Shown piece after piece: positions 33,299 through 41,805 of a stretch of DNA of 64,000 bases (positions within the stretch are counted from its first letter, which is position 1; every line of letters begins with the position of its first letter). The stretch comes from Dechloromonas sp. Dech2017 (GTDB lineage: Bacteria > Pseudomonadota > Gammaproteobacteria > Burkholderiales > Rhodocyclaceae), in contig SSXW01000001.1 in the NCBI GenBank assembly GCA_009469585.1, forward strand, positions 186,001-250,000, written 5' to 3'. The notes below the pieces were generated by a model. The model did no database searches and was not told the DNA's origin. It worked only from the letters and a program-made list of their open reading frames with translations. The position numbers and the translations under genes are program-made.

Positions 33299-34272
33299 GT
33301 GCCGGTCCCCCGGGAAAGCATGCGCCTTGCAATTTGCTCGGCGAGGCGCCATGCAGTTGGGGGCAAGCCGATACGCGGCATCCATTGTTTTGTCGGTAAT
33401 ACGCAGGAGGTCGGCTGGGAAGAAAACCCACCAACTTTGAATCGTGTTGGATTGTCGGCAAGATAGCTACATAACTGCTCAAACCGACGTGCTACTACTA
33501 AATCAGGTTCCGAACGCCCGGGCTTCAGCATTTCGAAATTATGCGAGACGATCACGAAGTCGCTAATACTGGCTTGGTGTGCCGATTCCATCGCCTGGCG
33601 CAGTTCGCCAAAGCTGCAGGCGCCGACCTGAGCCGGCCGTTTACGCCCTAACCCATCGTGGAATACGGTCACCGGGTAGCTGACGACTCCATTGACTGTT
33701 ATCGGCGCAGTTGTGCCGTATTCGCAGACGAGTTTAGGGGCGCTAATGGCATAGCAGCGGTTGATGCTTGAATCGGTGCCAATCCCGTTTCTCGCTAAGG
33801 CTAGGAAGGTATCTTCGTTGATTGCGTAGCTGCCAGCTCGGAATGCCGAAACTGCTTTGCCGAGAGCGTTCTCCAGCAGTCGTTTGGCGTAGCGGATAAG
33901 TGCAGTCTGTTCCTCTAGAGAGTAGTAGGTGAGATGTTGGCGCTTGGCAGAAACGTCCGGAATGATTGCCGGACGGATTTCGTCGGTCCACTCCGGATGC
34001 AGATGCAGTTGCACGTCTTGTCCAGCATCGTCGATCAGGCGGACGATTTCTTCCAAGTATCGAGCGCCGAATCTGGCCGAGAACAGCGGTTCGACGAAGA
34101 ATACGCCGCGTAGGCCGTGGCGGTTGAGAGTTTCCAGTGTCTTCGGCAGGGCATAGTCGCCATGCTTTGAGTGACCATAGACGTAACGAGGGAAGCAACT
34201 CGCGAATTCCCGGTCGAGGTCGGCCCAGCCGTTGCACCAGACCTCAATGTCGAAAGTCAGGTGGACGTTCAT
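33295..34272 (-). CDS. Polysaccharide deacetylase-like protein
   Basis: 325 residues from the ATG at 34272. It begins MNVHLTFDIEVWCNGWADLD, so motif 1 is TFDIEVW rather than TFDDG, as in the DUF3473/WalW-like branch. Motif 2 is QDVQLHLHPEWTD (metal His), and further signatures are RAGSYAINEDTF and ISDFVIVSHNFEML. No signal peptide is evident. It is coupled at both ends (4-bp overlaps) to the phosphatase-like and acyltransferase genes. Whether it deacetylates a sugar in the cytoplasm or has lost activity cannot be decided here. Confidence 0.8.
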   Translation of the reverse strand: MNVHLTFDIEVWCNGWADLDREFASCFPRYVYGHSKHGDYALPKTLETLNRHGLRGVFFVEPLFSARFGARYLEEIVRLIDDAGQDVQLHLHPEWTDEIRPAIIPDVSAKRQHLTYYSLEEQTALIRYAKRLLENALGKAVSAFRAGSYAINEDTFLALARNGIGTDSSINRCYAISAPKLVCEYGTTAPITVNGVVSYPVTVFHDGLGRKRPAQVGACSFGELRQAMESAHQASISDFVIVSHNFEMLKPGRSEPDLVVARRFEQLCSYLADNPTRFKVGGFSSQPTSCVLPTKQWMPRIGLPPTAWRLAEQIARRMLSRGTGT

Positions 34273-34925
34273 GAGGCGATGCACGGGCTGCCCGCGTTTC
34301 TGCAATCCGCGGCAAGTTCCCTGACAGCCGAGTGGATCAGGCTGAAACAGGTTCGGAAATAGGCATCGGACAGGGTGTGCGGATCGTGGATATGGATGCG
34401 GTGTGGTGTTGCCCAGTGTCCCAAGAGGGCGATCGCATCGTGCGGTATGCCGAGGACGGTCAGGCGATGGGCGTGGCGGATTTCCATGGCCAGCAGCAGG
34501 TCTCCCGGCTGATATTCGTAATCAGTGAAATCGGTGGCGCGATGGGCTTGCAGATCGATGCCGAAATGGCGGGCCGTATCGATAGCCATATGAAAAGCCG
34601 GGTTGCCGGTGGAAGTCGATAGGCCGATAGAAGCTGTACGCAGGCCATTCGCGGTAGCTATGCCTTCGGCGAAGGCACTGCGGTTGATGTTGCCGAGGCA
34701 GACGAATACCAGCCTTTGCGTAGCGGTGAGATCCGGCTGAAGAAAGCGATTCACCCTGCCGGTCAGGTATTCGGCTTCGCCAAGCAGCATTCTGACCAAA
34801 CCGCGGTGGGTGCCGAAGCTGCCGGCGATCAGTGTGCCCAGGCGCTGCATTGGGCCGGCGATGTTTCCTTGCCTTGAATCCGGGGCGAGGACAGTTTCGG
34901 GGTTGGTCGGTTCGCTATGCACCAT
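34269..34925 (-). CDS. Low-molecular-weight protein tyrosine phosphatase-like protein
   Basis: 218 residues. A 70-residue N-terminal extension precedes a phosphatase core with the P-loop VCLGNINRSAFAE (Cys76 and Arg82 in CX5R) and a late DP pair in IHDPHTLSDAYF as general acid. The core differs from typical Wzb (CXGNICRS) by Asn for Cys in the loop. LMW phosphatases usually reverse the tyrosine autokinase of the same polysaccharide locus, here at 50332-51291. The extension is unusual for this family. It is coupled to the deacetylase-like gene by a 4-bp overlap. Confidence 0.78.
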   Translation of the reverse strand: MVHSEPTNPETVLAPDSRQGNIAGPMQRLGTLIAGSFGTHRGLVRMLLGEAEYLTGRVNRFLQPDLTATQRLVFVCLGNINRSAFAEGIATANGLRTASIGLSTSTGNPAFHMAIDTARHFGIDLQAHRATDFTDYEYQPGDLLLAMEIRHAHRLTVLGIPHDAIALLGHWATPHRIHIHDPHTLSDAYFRTCFSLIHSAVRELAADCRNAGSPCIAS

Positions 34926-34928
34926 CCG

Positions 34929-36284
34929 TCAACTCCCCGCTACCAGGCTTTGGACGTAGCGGTACTTCCCGGATTTCTCCCGGGGAATATCGTCTACCCG
35001 TGATACCTCGACCTCGACGCTCTGCCCGAGGCGGGCCTTGATTCCTGCGGAAATGAGCGTTTCTACCTGTTGACCGCAGCAATCCTCGGGAACGATCTGC
35101 ACTACAACGCGTTGCAGGGTTTCCTGCACGACCTTGAACGCAGCGATCCCCGGTATGTCTCGGATCGGGTAAACAACGGCGAGTCCATGCATGATGGTGC
35201 CGTCGGCAGCGACAACGAAGTCGGTGGTGCGGCCCTGGATTTCCTCCAGCATCGGCAGGCCGCGGCCGCAGGGGCAGGATCGGGTAGAGAGTACGGCGAC
35301 GTCGCCGGTGCGGTAGCGGATGAAGGGGTATTCGCCGGTTGCCAGGTGGGTGACGACGACTTCGCCGGCCTGGCCCTTGGGTACTGGCTGGCCGTCCTTG
35401 TCGACGATTTCGACGATGATGTCTTCGGCCGTCAGGTGCATGCCGCCCTGCGGGCACTGGTGGGCGATGAAGCCGGCATCGCGGCCGCCGTAGCCGTTGG
35501 CGACCGGGCAGCCGAAGACGCGGGTGATGTCGTCGCGCTGGTGGTCGTAGAGCCGTTCCGAAGTGACGAAGGCAACCTTGATGCCGAGATCGTTCATCGT
35601 TATGCCGCGTTTTTCGGCATGGCGTGCAATCAGCGACAGCGATGAGGGGTAGCCGAACAGCATGGCCGGCCGGGTGGCGCGGATGGTGTCCACGAAGCCG
35701 TCGAGATTGGCCTCGTTCATTTCGAAGGCCGGCAGCAGGCGGGTGCGCAGCAGGCGGTCGCGCATCTGGCGGACGCGATCCTGCGAGCTCAGTTCGATCG
35801 GGCTCCCCCAGACGACGATCTCGGGGTCGCCGATATCGACGTTCCACCAGCGCGTCGCCCGCCATTTGGCGGCGACATCGTGGCTGACACGCTCGTTGCC
35901 GATGAAGAAGATCAGCGGCTCGCCGGACGATCCGCCGGTGTTGAAGCGGGCAAGGCGCTCGGCGTTGTCGGCCTTGAGCTGCTCCTGATGGTGCCGGATG
36001 ATGGTCTTGGTCAGGAAGGGCAGGCGCTGCAGGTCATCCAGAGAGGTAATGGCGGTGGCGTCGAAATCCAGGCTGGCAAACTGGTCGCGGTAGTAGGGAA
36101 CATGCTTTTGCGCCTGGGCCAGCAGGCTACGCAGGCGCTCCAGTTGCAGAGCCGCGAGGCGTTCGGGCGACCACCATTGGGATTCCTCGAGTTGCCGGCG
36201 CACGGCAACGCTGCTGTGGTGCTTGAGGTGTTCGTGGATCGGAAAGATCAGGCCGGACACCAGTTTCGTGTACAGGTCACCCAT
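34929..36284 (-). CDS. Phenylacetate-CoA ligase-like adenylating enzyme (CapK/PaaK family)
   Basis: 451 residues. ANL-type motifs: FNTGGSSGEPLIFFIGNE (P-loop variant), VVWGSPIEL, VANGYGGRDAGFIAHQCPQGGMHLT, YRTGDVAVLSTRSCPCGRGLPMLEEIQGRTTDFV, and a C-terminal subdomain (ARLGQSVEVEVSRVDDIPREKSGKYRYV). CapK-type proteins are common in capsule loci and probably activate an acid for sugar decoration. It lies between glycosyltransferase and phosphatase-like genes with an 8-bp overlap upstream. Confidence 0.88.
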   Translation of the reverse strand: MGDLYTKLVSGLIFPIHEHLKHHSSVAVRRQLEESQWWSPERLAALQLERLRSLLAQAQKHVPYYRDQFASLDFDATAITSLDDLQRLPFLTKTIIRHHQEQLKADNAERLARFNTGGSSGEPLIFFIGNERVSHDVAAKWRATRWWNVDIGDPEIVVWGSPIELSSQDRVRQMRDRLLRTRLLPAFEMNEANLDGFVDTIRATRPAMLFGYPSSLSLIARHAEKRGITMNDLGIKVAFVTSERLYDHQRDDITRVFGCPVANGYGGRDAGFIAHQCPQGGMHLTAEDIIVEIVDKDGQPVPKGQAGEVVVTHLATGEYPFIRYRTGDVAVLSTRSCPCGRGLPMLEEIQGRTTDFVVAADGTIMHGLAVVYPIRDIPGIAAFKVVQETLQRVVVQIVPEDCCGQQVETLISAGIKARLGQSVEVEVSRVDDIPREKSGKYRYVQSLVAGS

Positions 36285-37503
36285 GTTGTTCCCTTGCTTC
36301 GGCGGCGATACGGATGAAGCGGGTGCTCAGCCGCTCGACCCGCTCGTCCCACGCATTGTCTTCGGCGTAGCGGCGAATCCGGGCTGTATCCCAGTCGCGT
36401 TGCAGCGAACGGGCAATTGCCTCGCGCAGCGCTTCCTGGTCGCCAAATGGTACGACGATTCCCAGGTCGTCATCGCAGATGACTTCCTTGTTGCCGCCGA
36501 CATCGGTGGTCACCACCGGCAGGCCGCAGGCCAGTGCCTCGAGAAAGACATTGGCCCAGCCTTCGTTGCTGGTCGCCAGAACGAAGATGTCGGCCGCCGA
36601 AAGGATGGCCGGTAGCTCGTCAGGTTGCCGTGGGCCGAGGAAGTGGACGCGGTCGTCCAACCCCAGGGCCTGCACTTGCTGTTCGAGTTCCGCGCGGTTA
36701 TTGCCTTCGGCACTGGGACCGCCGACGACGAGAAAGATCAGATCAGGAAACTGCTGGCGGATCTGCGGCAGTACCTCGATGACACGATGGAAGCCCTTGC
36801 GGGGAACCAGGCCGCCTACCGAGACCAGGACGTGCGCCCGCGGTGGGATGCCGAGTGTGCGGCGGCAGGCAGCCTTGTCCTGCGGCGCGAAGCGTTTCGT
36901 ATCGACACCGTTGCCGATGACTTCAATCTGCTGCGGGCTGGCGCCATGGGCGATCAGCAACTGGCGCAGCGATTCGGATACCGAGAACACCCGGGCTGCC
37001 CGCTGGACGGCCTGCAACAGCCGGCCAGCCAAGCGACCGTCCCGGACATGCCGGGTTTCCGTGCCGCGCAGCGTAATGGTGAACGGCACCTTCAGCCAGC
37101 GGCCCAACAAACTGGCCGCATAGCCGTCGGGGTAGGCGAAATGGGCGTCGATGATGTCCAGGCGCCCGGCGTTCTTGAGCCGGCGCAGGTGGGGGAGGGA
37201 GCAGATCGCCATCATCAGGCCGTCGAATTTCTTGAATAGCCCGGGTACCGACAGGAAGCGCGGAAACCAGACGTCTATTCCGGCCTGGCTTTCATGGGCA
37301 GGTGCGCCGGGACGGAAGTGCGGCTTGAAGCGCCGGATCAGGCTTTGCAGTGGAAACCAGGGGGTCGGTGCAACGACGGCGACGGGTAGTCGCCGGGCGA
37401 CGCGAAACATCCGCTCGCGGATGAACAGGCCCGCCCCCGGCTGCACACTGCTCGGGAAGAGGCTGGACAAGACCACGATGTGCGGATGTTTGGCCGTATT
37501 CAT
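36277..37503 (-). CDS. Glycosyltransferase family 4
   Basis: 408 residues, GT-B fold: IVVLSSLFPSSVQPGAGLFIRERM at the N-terminus, DIIDAHFAYPDGYAASLL, IEVIGNGVDTKRFAP, VSVGGLVPRKGFH, FLVVGGPSAEGN and the donor-binding VLATSNEGWANVFLEALACGLPVVTTDVGG with its E-x7-E. It adds a sugar to the lipid-linked repeat unit in the cytoplasm. It begins directly after the stop of the Daro_2409-type transferase gene. Confidence 0.93.
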   Translation of the reverse strand: MNTAKHPHIVVLSSLFPSSVQPGAGLFIRERMFRVARRLPVAVVAPTPWFPLQSLIRRFKPHFRPGAPAHESQAGIDVWFPRFLSVPGLFKKFDGLMMAICSLPHLRRLKNAGRLDIIDAHFAYPDGYAASLLGRWLKVPFTITLRGTETRHVRDGRLAGRLLQAVQRAARVFSVSESLRQLLIAHGASPQQIEVIGNGVDTKRFAPQDKAACRRTLGIPPRAHVLVSVGGLVPRKGFHRVIEVLPQIRQQFPDLIFLVVGGPSAEGNNRAELEQQVQALGLDDRVHFLGPRQPDELPAILSAADIFVLATSNEGWANVFLEALACGLPVVTTDVGGNKEVICDDDLGIVVPFGDQEALREAIARSLQRDWDTARIRRYAEDNAWDERVERLSTRFIRIAAEAREQHG

Positions 37504-38718
37504 TCAGGCTACATGCTTTGTCAATTGATGGTACGGGGCGACATAGTTGGCCACGCTGTTGCGCCAGTTACGTACCGACTCGACGAAATGACGGCCGTTC
37601 GCTTTCAGCTCCGGCCAGCGCTGGCGGTCGGCGAGCAGGCCGAGCAGGGCGCCGGCCAGTGCTTCGCGGTCGCCGGCCCGGAACAGGATACCGTTCCGGC
37701 CGTGGTCGATCAGTTCCTTGTGCCCGCCGACGTCGGAGGCAACGAACAACTGGCCTTGGGCCATGGCTTCCAGCGGCTTCAACGGGGTGACCAGTTCGGT
37801 CAGGCGCATCGGGTGGCGCGGGTAGGCCAGCACGTTGATCAGGTCGTAGTAGCGGCCGACCTGTTGGTGTGGTACGCGGCCGGTGAAGATGACGTATTCG
37901 CCGAGGCCCAGGTGTTCAGCCTGCTGGCGCAAGTTGGCTTCCTGCGGGCCGCCGCCGACGAGCAGCAGGCGTACGTCCGGGCGCTGGCGGATCAGTTCCG
38001 GCAAGGCGTCGAGCAGCAGGTCGAGGCCTTCGTAGGCGTAGAACGAGCCGATGAAGCCGATCACGGTCTTGCCGGTTAGCCCCCATCTTTCCTGGAGTTG
38101 CGGATCGGGCGGGCTGGCCAGTTGGAAAGATTCGACGTCGACGGCGTTCGGGATCACCGTCACCTTGCCAGCCGGGATGCCACGCGCCACGATGTCGGCG
38201 CGCAGGCCTTCGCAGATGGTGAATACGTGGTCGGCCAGCCGGATGGCCCGGGTTTCAAGACGGCGCGTCGCGTGGTAACGCAGGCTGCCTTGGCTGGTAC
38301 TGCCGTGGTCGACCGCCGCATCTTCCCAAAAGGCACGGATTTCGTAGACGACCGGGATATCCAGCTTGCGGGCTACCTTGATCGCCGGCAGGGCGTTGAG
38401 CACGGGCGAGTGGGCGTGGATGATATCTGGTTGAATCTCGCCGGCGACTTCTTCGAGCCGGGCTTCCAGTTGCTTCATCAGCGCGAGTTCGCGGCCGACT
38501 GGCAGGCCGGCCAGGGTGCCGGTGGCCAATGGCGTGCGATAGAAGCGCAGGCCGTCGACATCCTCGAAGGGGACGCTGGTCTCGCCCTGCTTGGGCGAGG
38601 TCAGGTGGAAGGTTTCCCAGCCGAGGGCGCGCTGCTCGCGCAGCAGGGCGGCGGTGCGGAAGGTGTAGCCGCTGTGCAGCGGGATTGAATGGTCGAGGAC
38701 GTGCAGGACGCGAGTCAC
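37504..38718 (-). CDS. XrtA-associated glycosyltransferase, Daro_2409 type
   Basis: 404 residues starting with GTG at 38718 (VTRVLHVLDHSIPLHSGYTFRTAALLREQRALGWET), which is the family-specific opening of the exosortase A-associated transferases (TIGR04063 type). It has DIIHAHSPVLNALPAIKVAR, VTVIPNAVDVESF, VIGFIGSFYAYEGLDLLLDAL and KPLEAMAQGQLFVASDVGGHKELI. The GTG overlaps the upstream stop (4 bp). It is a cytoplasmic transferase for the exopolysaccharide repeat unit. Confidence 0.95.
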   Translation of the reverse strand: MTRVLHVLDHSIPLHSGYTFRTAALLREQRALGWETFHLTSPKQGETSVPFEDVDGLRFYRTPLATGTLAGLPVGRELALMKQLEARLEEVAGEIQPDIIHAHSPVLNALPAIKVARKLDIPVVYEIRAFWEDAAVDHGSTSQGSLRYHATRRLETRAIRLADHVFTICEGLRADIVARGIPAGKVTVIPNAVDVESFQLASPPDPQLQERWGLTGKTVIGFIGSFYAYEGLDLLLDALPELIRQRPDVRLLLVGGGPQEANLRQQAEHLGLGEYVIFTGRVPHQQVGRYYDLINVLAYPRHPMRLTELVTPLKPLEAMAQGQLFVASDVGGHKELIDHGRNGILFRAGDREALAGALLGLLADRQRWPELKANGRHFVESVRNWRNSVANYVAPYHQLTKHVA

Positions 38719-40622
38719 GCCGATTCTCCGGCTTCCATGACGTTGCGCAGGAAGGCCTCGAACATCAGGATGGTCCAGATCGAGGCGCTGTAGTCGCGCC
38801 TGCCGTTGTTGTGATCGCGCACCATTTCGCGCAGGTAGTCGCCGTTGAACCAGCCGGTGTCGGCCAGGCGCGTGCCGAGGATGGCTTCCTCGACGCGGTT
38901 CTTCAGCGGGCCGCGGAACCAGCGGGCGAGCGGCACCGAAAAGCCCATCTTGGGGCGATACAGGACGTCGCTCGGCAGATGCGGCTCCATCGATTTTTTG
39001 AGCAGGTACTTGCCTTCCTGGCCGCGGATCTTCTGCGTCGAGGGCAGGGTGGCCAGCCATTCGATCAGCTTGTGGTCCATCAGTGGCTCGCGGACTTCCA
39101 GCGAGTGGGCCATGCTGGCCCGGTCGACCTTGGTGTTGATGTCGCCGATCAGGTAGGTCTTCAGGTCAAGGTACTGGATCAGGGCCAGCGGGTCGTGGGT
39201 CTCGGCCTTGGCGGCGTGGTCGATGAAGACCTGCTGGGCGTCGTAGTCACCCAGTTCGGCCTTGAACAGCGGGCTGAACAGGCGCTTGCGCATCGGTGCG
39301 CGCAGGATCGAAACAGAGTGGAAATAAGCCTCGACCGAGTCGCGGGCCATGCCTTCGAAGGTGGTCTTGGCGCGGAAGACGCGCGGTGCCCAGTCCGCCT
39401 TCGGGTAAAGCCGGCCCAGCGTGCCGAAGATTGGCCGGCGCAGGCTGAGGGGCAGGGCCGAGCGCATCTTTTCTTCCATCAGGTGCAGGCGGTAGCGGCG
39501 GTAGCCGCCGAAGCTCTCGTCGCCGCCGTCGCCGGAGAGGGCGACGGTGACATGCCGGCGGGCCAGTTGGCAGACGCGGTAGGTGGGGATGGCCGAGCTG
39601 TCGGCGTAGGGCTCGTCGTAGAGGCGGGCCAGGGTATCGATCAGGTCGAAGTCGTCGCTCTCGACCATGTCGAGGTGGTGGTTGGTCCGGTAGCGGTCGG
39701 CCACCATTTTGGCGAATTCGGATTCGTTGAAGGCAGGGTCGGAGAAGCCGATCGAGCAGGTGTTGACCGGGTTGGCCGAGAGGCCGGCCATGACGGCGAC
39801 CACGGCGCTCGAGTCGACGCCGCCGGAGAGGAAGGCGCCGAGCGGCACTTCCGAAATCATGCGCAGCTTGATCGATTCTTCCAGGCGGAGCGTCAGTTCG
39901 GCTTGGGCGTCGGCGTCGCTGATCGGGTTGTCTAGCGTGAAGCGGACGTCCCAGTAGGTACGAGGCTGGCCGAGCGGCTGGCCGCGGCGCAGCAGTAGGG
40001 TGCAGGCCGGCGGCAGCTTTTTAGCCTGCTTGAAGATGGCGCGCGGTTCGGCGACGTAGCCGAGGGCGAAGTATTCCTCGACGGCACAGGGGTCGATGTC
40101 GCGCTTGAGGCCGCCATGGGCGAGCAGGGATTTGAGTTCGGAGCCGAAGATGAAGCTGCCATCGTCGAGCAGGGCGTAGAACAGCGGCTTGACGCCGAGC
40201 CGGTCGCGGGCCAGGAACAGGGTTTCGCGGTTGCGATCCCACAGGGCGAAGGCGAACATGCCGCGGAAACGGTCGACGCAGGCTTCGCCCCAGGCTTCCC
40301 AGGCGTGCACGATGACTTCGGTGTCGCTGCGGGTGTGGAAGACGTGGCCGAGCGCCTGCAGTTCGGGGATGAGTTCCTGGTAGTTGTAGATCTCGCCGTT
40401 AAAAACGACGCAGACCGAGTTGTCTTCGTTGTACAGCGGCTGCTGGCCGGTGGACAGGTCGATGATCGACAGCCGCCGGTGGCCGAGGCCGATGCCGGGT
40501 TCAATGTGAAGACCGCCTTCGTCGGGACCGCGATGGAATTGCGATTCGTTCATGCGATGCAAAATGCTGCGGTCGACGTCGCGTTTGCCTCGAATATCGA
40601 AAATTCCGGTTATGCCGCACAT
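38715..40622 (-). CDS. XrtA system amidotransferase (asparagine synthase family)
   Basis: 635 residues. It starts MCGITGIFDIRG with the intact nucleophilic Cys2. The glutaminase domain has QFHRGPDEGG, HRRLSIIDLSTGQQPLYNED and VFNGEIYNYQEL. The synthetase domain has GAFLSGGVDSSAVVAVMAGL, DEPYADSSAIPTYRV, ALSGDGGDESFGGYRRY and RPKMGFSVPLARW. This is the canonical locus member (TIGR03108 type) and has both active sites, unlike the two Cys-lacking relatives at 20830 and 25453. It probably amidates uronic acid residues of the polymer with glutamine as nitrogen donor. Confidence 0.96.
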   Translation of the reverse strand: MCGITGIFDIRGKRDVDRSILHRMNESQFHRGPDEGGLHIEPGIGLGHRRLSIIDLSTGQQPLYNEDNSVCVVFNGEIYNYQELIPELQALGHVFHTRSDTEVIVHAWEAWGEACVDRFRGMFAFALWDRNRETLFLARDRLGVKPLFYALLDDGSFIFGSELKSLLAHGGLKRDIDPCAVEEYFALGYVAEPRAIFKQAKKLPPACTLLLRRGQPLGQPRTYWDVRFTLDNPISDADAQAELTLRLEESIKLRMISEVPLGAFLSGGVDSSAVVAVMAGLSANPVNTCSIGFSDPAFNESEFAKMVADRYRTNHHLDMVESDDFDLIDTLARLYDEPYADSSAIPTYRVCQLARRHVTVALSGDGGDESFGGYRRYRLHLMEEKMRSALPLSLRRPIFGTLGRLYPKADWAPRVFRAKTTFEGMARDSVEAYFHSVSILRAPMRKRLFSPLFKAELGDYDAQQVFIDHAAKAETHDPLALIQYLDLKTYLIGDINTKVDRASMAHSLEVREPLMDHKLIEWLATLPSTQKIRGQEGKYLLKKSMEPHLPSDVLYRPKMGFSVPLARWFRGPLKNRVEEAILGTRLADTGWFNGDYLREMVRDHNNGRRDYSASIWTILMFEAFLRNVMEAGESA

Positions 40623-40638
40623 GGGGATGGGTTCTCTG

Positions 40639-41805
40639 TCAGGTTGTGGCTTGTCGGTGTAGCTTTTTTGGACCGAGCGCTCGCTCGTAAAGTTTTTGGT
40701 AGCTGGCGACCATGGCGCCCATGCTGTAACGCGCTTCGACCAACTGGCGGCCTGTTTGGCCGAGGGATCTGGCGGATTCGGGGGCTTTCGCCAAGGCGAC
40801 AATGGCATGGGCCAGGGACTCAGGATCGGCCGCGGAAACCAGTCGGCCATTGACGTTTTCGCCGACCAGTTCGGTGTTGCCGCCGACAGCCGTGGCGATG
40901 ACCGGCAGGCCGCTGGCCATGGCTTCGAGAATGGTGTTCGAAATGCCTTCGCCGAGCGAGGGCAGGACAAAGCAGTCCAGGCCGCGCATGATTTCCGGCG
41001 TGTCGTTGCGCTCACCCGGCAACCAGGCCAGTTCGGCCAGGCCGGCGGCGTCGAGAATGGCCAGAGATTCCTGGCGCAACGGGCCTTCGCCGACCATGAT
41101 CAGGCGCAGTCGGTCGCGCAATGAGGGATTGGCTTGCATGGCGAGAACGAAGGCCTTGGCCAGGTTGGTCTGGTCCTTGACCGTCTGCATGCGGCCCACC
41201 GTGCCGACGATCCAGTGCTCGGGGTCGGTGAACGGGCAGCCGGGAATGGCTTGTCGGGCGGGGGCAGGATGGAAACGGATGGCATCCACGCCGTTATATA
41301 TCTGGGTCACTCGCTTCTCGTTAATGCCAATGGCTTCGGTCAGATAATGTGCCAGATCCTGGGACAGGGCTATGTACTGTTTCACGAACGGGCTGTAAAT
41401 CCGCCTTGCCCATTGGTACTTTTTGTTGGTGCCGTTCAGGTCGCCGACATCACGGCCATGTTCGCCGTGAATACGCCCCGGTACCCGGGCAGCCCAGGCC
41501 GGTATGGTGGCTTCGAGGGCAGCCAGGTTGCGGGTATGCACGATGGCCGGCTGAAGGTGCCTGAACAGGCGATAGAGTTGCGGGTAGATCCTCAACAGGT
41601 GGCCGGGCGGTTTTTCCAGCGCGATGAACTGGATGTCGGGGCGGGTGATGCGCTTCTTGAAATCGGTGATTTCGGTAAGGGAAATGATGGCGTGGCGGAA
41701 GGCGTCGGCCGGCATGTGGTTGATCAGGTTGACGACGCCGTTTTCCAGCCCGCCGGTGTCGAAGCGGTAAACGATGTGGGCGATCAGCGGGCGCGGGTCG
41801 TTCAT
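40639..41805 (-). CDS. XrtA-associated glycosyltransferase (TIGR03088 type)
   Basis: 388 residues from the ATG at 41805: MNDPRPLIAHIVYRFDTGGLENGVVNLINHMP, ALEKPPGHLLRIYPQLYRLFRHLQPAIVHTRNLAALEA, VTQIYNGVDAIRFHP, WIVGTVGRMQTVKDQ and VLPSLGEGISNTILEAMASGLPVIATAVGGNTELV. The GGLENGVVNL motif is typical of the STP2-like transferases of XrtA loci. It overlaps the XrtA gene end by 4 bp. Confidence 0.95.
   Translation of the reverse strand: MNDPRPLIAHIVYRFDTGGLENGVVNLINHMPADAFRHAIISLTEITDFKKRITRPDIQFIALEKPPGHLLRIYPQLYRLFRHLQPAIVHTRNLAALEATIPAWAARVPGRIHGEHGRDVGDLNGTNKKYQWARRIYSPFVKQYIALSQDLAHYLTEAIGINEKRVTQIYNGVDAIRFHPAPARQAIPGCPFTDPEHWIVGTVGRMQTVKDQTNLAKAFVLAMQANPSLRDRLRLIMVGEGPLRQESLAILDAAGLAELAWLPGERNDTPEIMRGLDCFVLPSLGEGISNTILEAMASGLPVIATAVGGNTELVGENVNGRLVSAADPESLAHAIVALAKAPESARSLGQTGRQLVEARYSMGAMVASYQKLYERALGPKKLHRQATT

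Noticed and set aside
38529-39935. A 468-codon plus-strand frame opposite the amidotransferase
   Set aside because: Shadow of the amidotransferase gene; composition is Val/Gly/Asp-rich and non-protein-like.
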